This document shows, one piece after another, positions 25,798-34,224 of a DNA stretch of 45,820 nt. Numbering within the stretch: the first letter of the stretch is position 1; each line of letters begins with the position of its first letter. The notes beneath the pieces are model-generated. The model saw nothing but the letters and a program-made list of their open reading frames with translations. It was not told the DNA's origin and searched no databases. Location: the NCBI GenBank assembly GCA_946056135.1, contig CAMGIN010000010.1, positions 1-45,820 on the forward strand, in the 5' to 3' direction. Source of the stretch: an uncultured bacterium (GTDB lineage: Bacteria > Bacillota > Clostridia > Oscillospirales > Oscillospiraceae). The position numbers and the translations under genes are program-made.

Positions 25798-26577
25798 TTA
25801 GGATATTTCGTAGATTTTCACGATCTGCGTCGGGCCTTCCAGCAGAATGGAATTAACCTGTCCGTTTTCGCCGTCCACAGTGACCTTCAGGGTGCCGCCC
25901 CGGTTGTAGGCAGTCAGGATACCGCCGGGGAGCCGGCCCAGCTTCCACAGCGCGGAGGCAGTGGACCCGCAGCCAGTGCCGCAGGCCAGGGTATAGTCCT
26001 CCACACCCCGCTCAAAGGTCAGAATCCGGACCTCTGCCTCCCCGATGCTCTGATAGAAATTCACATTGGCCCCTTTGGGAAAGGCTTTGTCAAACCGCAA
26101 TGCCCGCAGCTCCTCTTTTAGGCCATCCGCGTCGGCCCAGAGGTCACCAAAGTATTCCTTCACCGCGTGGGGAACGCCGGGATTGCCCAGCTCCACATAG
26201 GCCACATCCCCCTTGCGGTGCAGGTCCAGCACGCTGGGGTTATTCAGCTTCACCCGGTATTGGTTCTGATCCAGTCGCCAGCCGGGCACCAGTCCCGCGT
26301 CGGTCTCCACGGTCATTTCCGCCCCGGCAATCCCCAGGTCATAGGCAAACCGGCAGATGCACCGGGCGCCGTTGCCGCACATCTCGCCCCGGGAGCCGTC
26401 GGCATTATAGAAGTGAAGCCGGAAATCCGCTTGGTCCGAATTGTCCACAGCCATAAACCCGTCAGCACCGGTAAGTTTACATAACTCTATTGCCGACTGC
26501 TCAAAATCCATCTGTATTCCCCGGGCGTCTACGACCATAAAGTCGTTTCCCGCTCCGTTCATATAATATACCTGCAT
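25798..26577 (-). CDS. dapF: Diaminopimelate epimerase
   Basis: MNGAGNDFMVVD...NADGSRGEMCGNGARCICRF...ACGTGCGSTA. Confidence 0.95.
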   Translation of the reverse strand: MQVYYMNGAGNDFMVVDARGIQMDFEQSAIELCKLTGADGFMAVDNSDQADFRLHFYNADGSRGEMCGNGARCICRFAYDLGIAGAEMTVETDAGLVPGWRLDQNQYRVKLNNPSVLDLHRKGDVAYVELGNPGVPHAVKEYFGDLWADADGLKEELRALRFDKAFPKGANVNFYQSIGEAEVRILTFERGVEDYTLACGTGCGSTASALWKLGRLPGGILTAYNRGGTLKVTVDGENGQVNSILLEGPTQIVKIYEIS

Positions 26578-26646
26578 AAAAACTCCTTCGCCAAAGGTTC
26601 GTTTCCGTTCATTTTGCATTCAGCATTCTGCATTCTGCATTTTTCT

Positions 26647-27366
26647 TCAGCCCAGCAGGTTCTCCATATTGTACATCCCGGGGCCCTTTCCCTCCATGAA
26701 CCTTGCCGCGTCCACCGCCCCGTCTGCCAGCATGGCCCGGGTGACGGCTTCGTGCTTCAGGGTCAGGCACTGGGTTCCGGTGTGGATGTGAACCTCATGG
26801 ACACCGACCACGCTGCCCATTCGCAGGGAGGAAATGCCGATCTCGCTTTTTTTCCGCTTGCCTTCCCCGGCTCGGCCGCAGTGAGCGGCAGCCTCGGGAC
26901 GGACCTCCCGGATGGCGTTGAACAGCATCAGCGCGGTGCCGCTGGGGGCGTCCACTTTCCGATTGTGGTGAACCTCCACAATCTCAATGTCCGCGTCCGG
27001 GAAATACCGGGCGGCCTCCTTCGCCAGGCGGCACAGCACTGCAATGCCCAGGCTCATGTTGCCGGAGAAGAACACGGGGATCTCTCTGGCAGCGTCGGAG
27101 ATCAGGGCCTTTTCCTCTGCCGTGTGGCCCGTGGTTCCGATGACCGCAGCCGCTCCGATCTGCTTCGCGTATGCCAGCACATCCGCCGCGGCGGTGTGGT
27201 GGGAGAAGTCAATGACCACGTCCGCTTCCACATTGCCCAGCTCCGAGAAGGTTTTGGCGACGCCGTTTTCGCCGTCGATGCTGACCTTGCCCACCACTTC
27301 TTCCCCGAGAATGCCGCAGATCAGCTTGCCCATTGCGCCGTTGGCGCCGCAGATTACAGCCTTCAT
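26647..27366 (-). CDS. dapB: 4-hydroxy-tetrahydrodipicolinate reductase
   Basis: GANGAMGKLI...VVIDFSHHTAAADVL...EVHHNRKVDAPSGTALML. Confidence 0.95.
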   Translation of the reverse strand: MKAVICGANGAMGKLICGILGEEVVGKVSIDGENGVAKTFSELGNVEADVVIDFSHHTAAADVLAYAKQIGAAAVIGTTGHTAEEKALISDAAREIPVFFSGNMSLGIAVLCRLAKEAARYFPDADIEIVEVHHNRKVDAPSGTALMLFNAIREVRPEAAAHCGRAGEGKRKKSEIGISSLRMGSVVGVHEVHIHTGTQCLTLKHEAVTRAMLADGAVDAARFMEGKGPGMYNMENLLG

Positions 27367-28250
27367 ACGTTGATCCCCAGCTTTCTCATCTCATCAAACA
27401 GCTTGGCCCGGGTGCCGTCCTCCATGGGGGTCAGGGGCAGGCGCAGAATTTCCTTGCCGTAGCCCATGGCGGAAACCGCCGCCTTGGCGGGAATGGGGTT
27501 GACCTCGCTGAACAGGGCGTTGGTCAGGGGCAGCAGCTTGCACTGCCACTGGGCGGCGGTCTTGTAGTCCCCGGCCTTGCAGGCGTCGGTCATGGCTACG
27601 GCTTCCTTGGGAACCACGTTGCTCAAGACGCTGATGGTGCCCGCAGCGCCCATGGCCATCATGGGAACCGTCAGGGCATCCTCGCCGGAATAGACGTCAA
27701 TCTTGTCGCCGCACAGCTGCATGATCTCCACCATCTGGGCCATATTGCCGGTGGCTTCCTTCACAGCGGCGATCCGGGGATGCTCCGCCAGCTTGGCAAC
27801 GGTCTTGGGCAGCAGGTTGCAGCCGGTGCGACCGGGGACGTTGTAGAGGATCACAGGCACTGTGGAAGCGTCGGCCACGGTGGTGAAGTGCTGGATCAGG
27901 CCGTTCTGGGTGGCCTTGTTGTAGTAGGGGGTTACCACCAGGACGGCGTCCGCTCCTACCTCGCATGCAGCCCGGGTGTTGCGCAGGACATGCTCGGTGT
28001 TGTTGGTGCCGGTACCGGCGATGACGGGAATCCGGCCCGCCACCTTCTGCACGGTGTAGCGGATCACCTCTGTCTGGTCCTCCGGCTCGATGGTGGCGTT
28101 TTCGCCGGTGGTGCCCATGACCACGATGGCGTTGATGCCGCTTTCAATCTGGAACTCGATAAAGTGGCCCAGGGCTTCGTAGTCGATGCCGGTTTCGGTC
28201 ATAGGGGTGACAATTGCGGTGGCCATACCGGTAAAGATGGTGATCTTCAT
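27363..28250 (-). CDS. dapA: 4-hydroxy-tetrahydrodipicolinate synthase
   Basis: GINAIVVMGTTGENATI...YNVPGRTGCNL...AAVKEATGNM. Confidence 0.96.
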   Translation of the reverse strand: MKITIFTGMATAIVTPMTETGIDYEALGHFIEFQIESGINAIVVMGTTGENATIEPEDQTEVIRYTVQKVAGRIPVIAGTGTNNTEHVLRNTRAACEVGADAVLVVTPYYNKATQNGLIQHFTTVADASTVPVILYNVPGRTGCNLLPKTVAKLAEHPRIAAVKEATGNMAQMVEIMQLCGDKIDVYSGEDALTVPMMAMGAAGTISVLSNVVPKEAVAMTDACKAGDYKTAAQWQCKLLPLTNALFSEVNPIPAKAAVSAMGYGKEILRLPLTPMEDGTRAKLFDEMRKLGINV

Positions 28251-28303
28251 GTTCTTATCTCTCCATTATTTTTTGATTTGCTGCCGCATGGTCGGTGCGG
28301 CAC

Positions 28304-28954
28304 TTAAACTTTAAACTGATTGAAATATTCATACAGGGGCGTTAGCTTCTCGAAGAAGTCCGCCACCTCCTGCTTTAGCTCCGGGCCAAAAAGCGCCGGA
28401 CCGGGTGCCGCGTCCCGAACGCAGCCGATCTGGGCCTTCCAGGCGAAGTAAGGCACCAGGGCCGGGTTGTCTGTGGGCTTGGGACGTTTATAGCATTCCG
28501 CCGTAACCCCCATACCCACTGCTTCTTCTGTCGTCCGGATGAGATTTAGAAATTCATCGGGATAAGCGGTGATACGGCGGCGGAAATTCTCCATAGAAGC
28601 CGTCCGGGGATGCCACAGGAAGAAGCCATAGGATGCCCCCTCCGGGGTAATCTCGAAGTACAGGCAGGGATTCTCTGCCCACCACTCCACATCCTGGCGG
28701 ATGCAGATCCACAGGCTTTCCTTGTATGGGTCCGGATGGTGCAGCCGGGCATCCCGGTAGATGCGGCTGACCTTCAGGATATTGCCGGGCTTGTCCAGGA
28801 ACGGCGAAAACAGCTCCTGCCCCAGGGCCTTCATTGGCTCGTACAGGGCGGTGACATACTGCTGCTTGTGTTCCAGGAACCAGTCCCGGTTGTTGTTCAT
28901 GCGGATTCCCCAGAGAAAATCAAAGGTCTCCGGAGTGAAGCCGGTAAACATCAA
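28304..28954 (-). CDS. DUF2461 family protein
   Basis: FTGFTPETFDFLWGIRMNNNRDWFLEHKQQY...KVSRIYRDARLHHPDPYKESLWI. Confidence 0.88.
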   Translation of the reverse strand: MMFTGFTPETFDFLWGIRMNNNRDWFLEHKQQYVTALYEPMKALGQELFSPFLDKPGNILKVSRIYRDARLHHPDPYKESLWICIRQDVEWWAENPCLYFEITPEGASYGFFLWHPRTASMENFRRRITAYPDEFLNLIRTTEEAVGMGVTAECYKRPKPTDNPALVPYFAWKAQIGCVRDAAPGPALFGPELKQEVADFFEKLTPLYEYFNQFKV

Positions 28955-29012
28955 ACCACCTCGCTATATGAAAATGCGAAACGCAGAATGCTGAATAAGA
29001 TTGAGATGCCTG

Positions 29013-29696
29013 TTACCGCAAGATTAGGGAGGGCTCTTCCTCGGTCCGTTTCGGTCTTGTCTTGTAGATCACCTGGCCCAAATGTTTGGTCTTGACCTCC
29101 CGATCAGGAAGCTCGAAGGCATAGCGTTCGCAGGCGTTGAGGATTCGTGTGCCGTTGTAGGTAATCTCCCGGGAGATGTCGTGGCCGTAGGACATGTGGA
29201 CATGGCCGTGAACCAGGATTTCCGGATGGTACTTGTCCAGCAGCTCCCGCAAGGCTTCGAAGCCCCAGTGGGCGGGATCCTCCGCATCTCCCAGCCCCCG
29301 GGGCGGTGCATGGGTCACCACAATGTCCACCCCGCCCAACCGCTTCAGCTGCCAGCGAAGCTTCGCGATCCGTGTGCGCATCTCATGTTCCGTATACTGG
29401 TGAGCCCCCCGGTGGTATTTCCGGCAGCCCCCCAGACCCAGAATCCGCAGGCCGTTGTACAGGACGATCTGGCCGTCGATACAGTCGCAGCCCTCCGGCG
29501 GCACCTGGTCATAGTTGACATCGTGATTTCCGTGGACGTACAGCAGGGGACACCGGGCCATGGTCACCAGGAAGCTGAGGTATTTGGCATTCAGGTCGCC
29601 GCAGGACAGGATCAGATCATATTCCGCCAGCTTGCCGGGGACATAGTAATCCCACAGGGCAGGGCACTCTTCATCGGATATGGTCAAAATCTTCAC
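29013..29696 (-). CDS. Metallophosphoesterase
   Basis: LILSCGDLNAKYL...YVHGNHDVNYD...VVTHAPPRG...VHGHVHMSYG; GTG start. Confidence 0.92.
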   Translation of the reverse strand: MKILTISDEECPALWDYYVPGKLAEYDLILSCGDLNAKYLSFLVTMARCPLLYVHGNHDVNYDQVPPEGCDCIDGQIVLYNGLRILGLGGCRKYHRGAHQYTEHEMRTRIAKLRWQLKRLGGVDIVVTHAPPRGLGDAEDPAHWGFEALRELLDKYHPEILVHGHVHMSYGHDISREITYNGTRILNACERYAFELPDREVKTKHLGQVIYKTRPKRTEEEPSLILR

Positions 29697-31650
29697 GGGG
29701 CTTGGCCTCCTTCTCCAGCGGGATTTTATCTCTGTAAACGCCAAGCTCCCGGACCATGGACTGGGAAATGGGCAGGATATCGTCATATTCCGGAATTTCG
29801 CCAATGATGTTGTCGCACAGCCAGTCCATGTGCAGCAATTCTTCCGGCAGGAAATGATGGGTGCCGTCGTTTTTCACGGTGCCGTCCTGGGCCACAATGC
29901 GCCGCAGGAAGGGGTCCAGTGTTCCGTCCACCAGCCCCCGCTGCAGGATACTCGCCATCTGGCGCAGGCCCTCGGGAAGCTTGTCGGACAGGTTGATGCC
30001 GATGACGCCGCTGTCCATGCCCAGCCAGTAATTGACTGCGGTGGACACGCCCTTGTCCCGCTTCCAGCCGCCGGACAGGATGCTGCGGATCACGAACTCA
30101 TAGAAGCTGCCCCAGGACCACAGGGGGGTCGCCAGGGGCACCAGATCCCGCCGGTCATCCATCAGATAGGTACCGTAGTTGCAGAAATCCAGATACATTT
30201 TCGACTGAGTGGGGGCATCCCGGTTGGAGATCACTCGGATGCCGTCGGCGAAGAAGTCCGCCTGGGGCGTTCCCGGCAGGCAGGACCACCGCAGTTCAAT
30301 CTGTGCCCGGGGATTGGTCAGCCGCGCGCCCAGAGCAAAGGCGTTGATGGAGGCAGGAACGCCGAAGATCGGATAGGCGGCAATGTAACCGATGCGATCC
30401 TCCCCGGCCATGGCTCCCGCAATGGCGCCGGTGATAAATTTCGCTTCATAGATTCGCCCGTAATAGGTGCGGATGCTGGAATAGGGCTGGTCCACAGAGC
30501 AGTTCAGGAACCGGACCTTGGGGTACTTTACCGCGGCCTTCAATGTGGCACGGCTCAGGGGAGGGGCGGTGGTGAAGACCACCTGGGCGCCCTCGGTGAC
30601 GGCCTGCTCAATATAGGCTTCCGCCAGTTCGGAATTGGTGGCCCCACAGTAGCTGCGGACCTGGATCTTGTCCCCAAAAACCTGCTCCAGGTGCTGGCGG
30701 CCTGCTTCGTGGCCCATGACCCAGGCGCTGGTGGCCGGGTCCAGCTGGTGGACAAAAGCCACCTGGAGCTGATCCAGGCCGGAGACCATCCGGCCCCAAA
30801 AGCTGCCCTTGCCCTCGTCCTCTGCCTTGGTCTGAACCTTGACAGAATCGCCCTTGTTGGAGGAAACCATATCCTCCCACAGGGAAGCCACGCTTTTCTT
30901 CAGCTCCGCCGCGGACAGCCGCCCCAGATCCTGGAACGGGTACAGGTCCAGCCACAGAAGCAAGGCTTCCTCCGGCAGCACGTCCGCGTCCTTGGTATTC
31001 AGGGATTGGAACGCGTCCAGGAAGTAGTGGAAATAGGCGTTGAAGGTCCGGCTCTCCGCTTCGGTCCAGGCTTCGCCGCTTTTCTTCCCCAGCTGGGCCA
31101 GCAGCCGGGCATAGTCCCCGGGGCGGCGGAACTGGACGGTGTAGAGCTTGGAGACCTTATAAAAATCGAGGAACTCATAGTAGGCCCGGATCCGGGGCTC
31201 CTCGGACTGGGGCGGCAGGATCCGCTTCACGGTGCCGGAGATCCGGGGAGAACCAAAATAACGCAGAACGCTGACCCGCTTGTTGCCCTCCTGGACATAG
31301 AAATTGCCCAGGTATTCGTAACAGGAAATGGGGTCAGTAATCCCAACATCCCCCAGGTGGGCCGCGCAAAGGTTGATCCACTTGATGGAGAACTCGCTCT
31401 TGGTATCCAGCAGCGGCAGAAAGCTGGCAGTAAAAGCGGTGATCCGTCCGGCAGATTTGACACCCACGATCCGCTCTGTCGGGATCTCCACCAGACCCAC
31501 ATCCACCACGGAATCGGTGGCGTTTTCCGGCAGAATCTCATCCAGCACAGCAGGATGGGGTGGCTTGCCCGCCATCACCAGTTCCCGGTATTCCTTCTGC
31601 CCCTGGCGAAGCGCCTGGGAATATTCTTCCGTTGCCGTTTGATTTGACAT
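29671..31650 (-). CDS. BMP-family periplasmic-binding-like domain fused to N-terminal ParB/Srx-like domain
   Basis: N-term DPISCYEYLGNFYVQEGNKRVSVLRYFG; C-term BMP-like VVFTTAPPLSRATLKAAVKYPKVRFLNCSVDQPYSSIRTYYGRIYEAKFITGAIAGAM; no signal peptide. Confidence 0.8.
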   Translation of the reverse strand: MSNQTATEEYSQALRQGQKEYRELVMAGKPPHPAVLDEILPENATDSVVDVGLVEIPTERIVGVKSAGRITAFTASFLPLLDTKSEFSIKWINLCAAHLGDVGITDPISCYEYLGNFYVQEGNKRVSVLRYFGSPRISGTVKRILPPQSEEPRIRAYYEFLDFYKVSKLYTVQFRRPGDYARLLAQLGKKSGEAWTEAESRTFNAYFHYFLDAFQSLNTKDADVLPEEALLLWLDLYPFQDLGRLSAAELKKSVASLWEDMVSSNKGDSVKVQTKAEDEGKGSFWGRMVSGLDQLQVAFVHQLDPATSAWVMGHEAGRQHLEQVFGDKIQVRSYCGATNSELAEAYIEQAVTEGAQVVFTTAPPLSRATLKAAVKYPKVRFLNCSVDQPYSSIRTYYGRIYEAKFITGAIAGAMAGEDRIGYIAAYPIFGVPASINAFALGARLTNPRAQIELRWSCLPGTPQADFFADGIRVISNRDAPTQSKMYLDFCNYGTYLMDDRRDLVPLATPLWSWGSFYEFVIRSILSGGWKRDKGVSTAVNYWLGMDSGVIGINLSDKLPEGLRQMASILQRGLVDGTLDPFLRRIVAQDGTVKNDGTHHFLPEELLHMDWLCDNIIGEIPEYDDILPISQSMVRELGVYRDKIPLEKEAKPREDFDHIR

Positions 31651-31886
31651 GGCAGCCTCCTGAAAAAAGATAATTTCATGCATATATGATAACACATTTT
31701 TGTTGGTTTGCAACAATAATCTGTATTTTCTTAAAGTATGCGCAAGGAAACCGGGGACAATTGTGCGTATTTGGCGAACATGCCGAGTTTTTCAGCATTG
31801 CTAAATTACCGCAAGGAAATCTTAAGGTTCCCGAGAAGCCTTCGACTTGTTTTTCTGCGAAAAAAATAGTACAATGAAGCAATATT

Positions 31887-32322
31887 GAGTGTGGAGTGTG
31901 GAGTTAGGAGTGTGGAGTTAAGGTATCCACTTCGTGGATTCATTAAAAGAGGCTGCAATCCCATCCAGATCAGGAAATGTCGGATAAATGATCGTTTATC
32001 GCACCAAAGGCTTCCTGTATGCAATGTTGTCAACAAAACGCTCCAGGGTCAACTCTTGCTGTCATTGCGAACCAGTCCGCAGACTGGTGTGGCAATCCGT
32101 TTCCCCTTTGTACAGACCGGTTTGACGGAAATGCTCAAAAAACGTAACATTTGGGGAACGGATTGCCGCACCAGCGTGCGCGCTGGTTCGCAATGACAGT
32201 GGTAGTCGGTAACCTGGCAGAACCATCGTACATGCTGCGATAAACGATCATTTACGTAAAAATAGGATACGACTGAATTGTTACCATGAAACACCACAAC
32301 TCCACACTCCACTCTCCACACT
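31887..32322. repeat. Three-level concentric nested palindrome (heptad arms, 18-bp IR, REP-like arms)
   Basis: (GTGTGGA)-type arms 31887-31920/32298-32322; perfect 18-bp IR 31986-32003/32236-32253; REP-like arms 32059-32106/32153-32199. Confidence 0.9.
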
Positions 32323-32339
32323 AAAAAAAGGGGGGCGGT

Positions 32340-33296
32340 ATGATGCCGACGAAAGATAACGCCGTAACCGGCTATGCCCAGCAGATTCTGACGCAGGTGC
32401 GCAAAGCGGTGGTGGGAAAGGATCAGGTGCTCCTGTGGGTGCTCGCTGCCATTCTCGCCCGGGGCCATATTCTGCTGGAGGATATCCCCGGCGTGGGCAA
32501 GACCACCATGGCCCTGGCCTTCTCCCGGGTGCTGGACCTGGAATACAGCCGTGTCCAGTTCACACCGGACGTGCTGCCCTCCGACGTGACGGGCTATTCC
32601 ATTCCCGAGCCGGACGGCAGCGGCCTGCGCTACCAGCCCGGCGCGGTGCTGTGCAACCTGTTCCTGGCGGACGAACTGAACCGGGCCACCTCCCGGACCC
32701 AGTCCGCCCTACTGGAGGCCATGGAGGAGGGACAGGTGACGGTGGACGGCGTCAGCCATACATTGCCCCAGCCCTTTGTGGTCATTGCTACCCAGAACCC
32801 CACCGGAGCGGCAGGCACCTCGCTGCTGCCGGACAGCCAGATGGACCGGTTCATGATCCGGCTGTCCCTGGGCTATCCCAGCCCCAAGGACGAGGCGGCT
32901 ATGGTCCTGAACCGCCAGGGCGGCAACCCCCTGCTGACCTTAAGCCCCCTGCTGACCCGGGAGGATCTGGTGAAGATTCAGGACGCGGTGGAGGACACCT
33001 TCTTAAGCGACAGCGTGGTCAACTATATTGTCGCCCTGGTGGGCGCCACCCGCAGCAGTCCGGATCTGCTTCGCGGGGCCAGTCCCCGGGCCACCCTCTC
33101 CGTCACTGCCATGGCCAAGTCTGTGGCCCGGCTCCGGGGCAGGGACTATGTGACGCCCGCGGATGTGAAGGAGGTCTTCACCCACACGGTCGCCCACCGG
33201 CTTATTCTGTCTCCCAAGGCGGAGGCCCAGGGCAAGCTGCCGGAGCAGGTGCTGCAGGAGATCCTGGCCGGCACCCCGGCACCCCGGCTGCGCTGA
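32340..33296 (+). CDS. MoxR family AAA+ ATPase
   Basis: GHILLEDIPGVGKTTMALAFSRVL...FLADELNRATSRTQSALLEAMEEGQVTVDG...ATQNPTGAAGTSLLPDSQMDRF. Confidence 0.96.
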   Translation: MMPTKDNAVTGYAQQILTQVRKAVVGKDQVLLWVLAAILARGHILLEDIPGVGKTTMALAFSRVLDLEYSRVQFTPDVLPSDVTGYSIPEPDGSGLRYQPGAVLCNLFLADELNRATSRTQSALLEAMEEGQVTVDGVSHTLPQPFVVIATQNPTGAAGTSLLPDSQMDRFMIRLSLGYPSPKDEAAMVLNRQGGNPLLTLSPLLTREDLVKIQDAVEDTFLSDSVVNYIVALVGATRSSPDLLRGASPRATLSVTAMAKSVARLRGRDYVTPADVKEVFTHTVAHRLILSPKAEAQGKLPEQVLQEILAGTPAPRLR

Positions 33297-33297
33297 T

Positions 33298-34224
33298 ATG
33301 CTGGGGCGCAGACTGTGTTACCTGGCAGCCGCCCTGGGCTGCTGGGTGTTCTATATCGCCTATGGGGAGTGGTTCTCCTGGCTGGTGCTGCTGATCGTGC
33401 TGGGACTGCCCTGGCTGTCGCTGCTGCTGAGCCTGCCGGCAATTCTCGGCTTCCATGTGGAAGCGGAAGGACCGGCAGCGGTGCGGATGGGCACAGAAGG
33501 GGAGGTTTGGCTCTTGGGCAGCAGCCGCCTGCCATTGCCGCCGTTCAAGGGAAAGCTGCGGCTTCAGCAGTGCATCACCGGGGAAGTCCGCCGCTATCAT
33601 GCCAGCCGGGGCCTGCCCACAGAGCATTGCGGCGGCATCCGGGTCACTGCCGAGAAGATTCGGGTTTGCGACTATCTGGGCCTGTTTGCCTTTCCGGTGA
33701 AGCAGAAAGGGGCCAAAACCGTCCTGATCCGGCCTGTCCCCGTGCCGGTGCCGGAACCGCCGGATCTGAAACGCTACATCGCCCGCTCCTGGCGGCCGAA
33801 ATTTGGCGGCGGTTTCGCGGAGAACCATGAGCTGCGGCTCTACCGTCCCGGGGACAGCCTGAACCAGATCCATTGGAAACTCAGCGCCAAGACCGGCAAA
33901 CTGACCCTGCGGGAGCCTATGGAGCCCCAGCGGGGTCTGGTGCTGCTGACCATGACCCTCCGGGGCACCCCGGAGGCGCTGGACAGGAAATTCGGGCGGC
34001 TGCTGTGGATGGGGTCCTATTTGCTGGAACAGAAGGTTTCCTTTGAGATCCGGGCCCTGACCGGGGATGGGGTCCGCTCTCTACCGGTGACGGAGCCCAA
34101 GGAATTGGACAAGGCCATTGACGCCCTGCTGTGTGCCCAGGCCGCCAAGGAGGGCTCCATCCGGGACCGGGCCTACGCCGCTTCCTGGCAGTACCATATT
34201 GGAGGGAATGCGGATGAAGTCTGA
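33298..34224 (+). CDS. DUF58 domain-containing protein
   Basis: ENHELRLYRPGDSLNQIHWKLSAKTGKLTLREPM. Confidence 0.92.
   Translation: MLGRRLCYLAAALGCWVFYIAYGEWFSWLVLLIVLGLPWLSLLLSLPAILGFHVEAEGPAAVRMGTEGEVWLLGSSRLPLPPFKGKLRLQQCITGEVRRYHASRGLPTEHCGGIRVTAEKIRVCDYLGLFAFPVKQKGAKTVLIRPVPVPVPEPPDLKRYIARSWRPKFGGGFAENHELRLYRPGDSLNQIHWKLSAKTGKLTLREPMEPQRGLVLLTMTLRGTPEALDRKFGRLLWMGSYLLEQKVSFEIRALTGDGVRSLPVTEPKELDKAIDALLCAQAAKEGSIRDRAYAASWQYHIGGNADEV

Noticed and set aside
27333-28307. 324-aa plus-strand ORF
   Set aside because: Antisense to dapA, which has clear DHDPS motifs.
29680-31647. 655-aa plus-strand ORF
   Set aside because: Antisense to the BMP-fusion gene; no recognisable domain; composition typical of a GC-rich antisense frame.
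32435-33394. 319-aa plus-strand ORF overlapping moxR
   Set aside because: Out-of-frame shadow of the MoxR ATPase gene.
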